Below are positions 62,577 to 64,000 of a stretch of DNA of 64,000 nucleotides, piece by piece. The position numbers and the translations under genes are program-made. The stretch covers positions 54,222,635 to 54,286,634 of the forward strand of contig JAJKFL010000005.1 of the NCBI GenBank assembly GCA_021186555.1. Direction: 5' to 3'. Below the pieces are notes generated by a model. It did not search any database. It was not told where the DNA came from and saw nothing but the letters and a program-made list of their open reading frames with translations. Position 1 is the first letter of the stretch; each line of letters opens with the position of its first letter. The stretch is from Reticulitermes speratus (lineage: Eukaryota; Arthropoda; Insecta; Blattodea; Rhinotermitidae).

Positions 62577-63952
62577 ATGGAGCGCTGGTCAGGCCGTGTT
62601 GCTGTGGTAACAGGAGCAAGTGCTGGGATAGGAGCAGCCATCGCCCAGGAACTTGTCAAGAAAGGACTTAAAGTCGTTGGACTGGCGCGCAGAGTGGAAA
62701 GAGTGGAGGTACCACATCCATGTATTCCTAATTTCTTCCATATATCAAAACTTCTTTATAAACTAAAAACTATTCTTATTGCATAAATTTTGTGAGATTT
62801 GAGGTTCTCACAGCGGTGTTGCTGAAAATCAAGAACTCTGGGATTTTACGCCGTGTAGTCTGGTAAACGATGGCCGACATTTCAGAGGAATCTGACATAC
62901 GTTTACCAGCGATTTTGAGAGAATTGCTGCCTACATCATCAGGTTATCCTGGTGATGGAACCAGCAGGTTCCTCTGTAACATTCAGACTAAACGGCGTCA
63001 TATCCCATAATATATAAATCTTTACATAAACTTTAACAATAAGTCACAGTTTAAAAACCGAGATGCTGAGAAGACTCACACTTCATAGATGGATTTCATC
63101 CGTTAAATGTTTTCTTCGTTGATAAAATCGTCTCAAAGTTGCCAATTTTTTCCCCCGAAGTAGTGGAAACAGTTCTTTTAAGAAAAATAATTTTACTGTT
63201 CATATTGAATATCTGTTTCTCCTCGCTGTGCTACTACTTGCCGATTTCTTACAAAAAATGTTAGCATCTCTGATTTCCGAATTCCTTAGATTACACGCAA
63301 ATTTAGAATGTCTATAGGCCTATCACTTGCGGTCTAAGGCGTGGGTCTTCGGCCGCTCGCTTACTAGATTGTGGGTTCGAATCCCACCGGGGGCATGGAT
63401 GTCTCTCTGTTGTGAGTGTTGTGTGTTGTCAGGTAGAGGTCTCTGCGACGGGCTGGTCACTCGTCCAAAGGAGTCCTACCGAGTGTGGTGTGTCTAAAAA
63501 GTGTGTGATCGTGAAACGTCGAAAAATGAGGCGGCCTAGGCCCCCAAGGGCTGTCGAGCCATGGGGGGGAATAAGCCCATCACAGCCCTTTAATTAAGCA
63601 AGTATTTTAAATTAAATATGCGGTACAATATATTTAAATAAACCTCGCTACACGCTAATAATGTGTAAACAAGTTATATTATACAGGTCGTATTAAAATG
63701 TGCAGCTGATTTATCCGTTAAAACGTTCTTTAATCCGCTTTCTTATTTCACTCATCAATTACCAAAACAAAATGTGTTTTCAGGAGTTGTCAGCAGCCCT
63801 GTCTTCCGAAGCAGGGAAACTCTACCCGCTAAAATGTGACATCATTAGAGAAGCTGACATTAAGGAGGCCTTCAGGTGGATTAAACTGAATCTGGGTGGG
63901 GTGGACATACTAGTCAACAATGCTGGCGTGGCCAGCGAGAACAGTCTGATGG
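62577..63952 (+). CDS. SDR paralogue F, exons 1 and 2 (runs off the window)
   Basis: Exon 1 62577-62708 (donor GTACCA) and exon 2 63784-63952 (donor GTGAGC), same lengths (132 and 169 nt) and phases as in copies A-E. Residues: [19 protein letters not shown] at the start, NADP-type ARR, then KCD and the canonical NNAG (NNAA in A-E). Exon 1 is similar to the array copies ([10 protein letters not shown] for [10 protein letters not shown]), but exon 2 is clearly diverged ([20 protein letters not shown]), so this is an older paralogue and not another array unit. Exons 3-6 should follow to the right of the window. Intron 1 holds a small inverted-repeat element and a SINE. The upstream flank is unrelated to that of copies B-E. 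Confidence 0.85.
62848..62998. mobile_element. small inverted-repeat element (MITE-like) in intron 1 of F
   Basis: Ends ACGCCGTGTAGTCTG (62848-62862) and CAGACTAAACGGCGT (62984-62998) are inverted repeats with one mismatch. The interior also folds (GGTAAACGATG against CATACGTTTACC). No open frame. Confidence 0.5.
63327..63572 (+). mobile_element. tRNA-derived SINE in intron 1 of F, head truncated
   Basis: Same family as 513-780 but missing about the first 15 bases of the head. B box GGTTCGAATCC at 63374-63384. Probable target duplication A(G/A)GCC(T/C)ATCAC at 63316-63326 and 63573-63583. It ends in a G-rich stretch instead of a clear A tail. Confidence 0.75.
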
Positions 63953-64000
63953 GTGAGCAACCACAAGCTTTCCAGTCACGAAATTACGAAGTACTGTATA

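Overview
This is an insect-type nuclear genome window: AT-rich, with small exons, GT-AG introns, tRNA-derived SINEs, RTE-like LINE copies and large minisatellites. A cockroach or termite (Blattodea) is my guess from its general character; nothing in the sequence proves the order. No bacterial, viral or CRISPR feature was seen.

Region 1 to about 48 kb is a tandem array of five recently duplicated six-exon genes for a classical short-chain dehydrogenase/reductase (SDR; closest by eye to insect farnesol-dehydrogenase/DHRS11-like proteins), all on the plus strand. Copy A (exons 2-6, 967-5769; exon 1 lies upstream of the window) carries several indels and looks like a pseudogene. Copies B (11040-17725), C (24142-28705), D (32611-37409) and E (41380-46358) are open and encode about 241-242 residues with all catalytic motifs. 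The genes are separated by about 4 kb of homologous spacer, which contains a decayed copy of SDR exon 2 (in the spacers after A, B, C and D) and hammerhead-ribozyme-like cores. Copies A and B share an intron-1 SINE and a long intron 3 with a CATA microsatellite, so they are sisters, but exon 4, exon 5 and intron 5 show other groupings, which suggests gene conversion or unequal exchange.

Mobile DNA can be read as dated insertions because the other units supply empty sites. A 5'-truncated RTE-like LINE lies between B and C (12-bp target duplication), and the 3' end of a second copy is at 1-177. A 1.05-kb insertion between A and B (12-bp target duplication) carries two tandem minimal hammerhead ribozymes of the kind known from Penelope-like elements. 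A 255-bp foldback in intron 2 of D has the same ends and one more full hammerhead. SINEs are in intron 1 of A and B, in the spacer after E, and in intron 1 of gene F.

From about 48.1 to 62.3 kb there are no genes, only tandem arrays: TATC microsatellite, an 8.7-kb array of a 42-bp monomer, a 0.74-kb array of a 46-bp monomer and a 1.2-kb array of a 37-bp monomer. A fifth minisatellite (40 bp) sits in intron 5 of copy E and seems to have grown from sequence that is single-copy in A-D.

At the right edge, exons 1 and 2 of a sixth, more divergent SDR paralogue (F, 62577-63952, running off the window) show that the array belongs to a larger SDR cluster.
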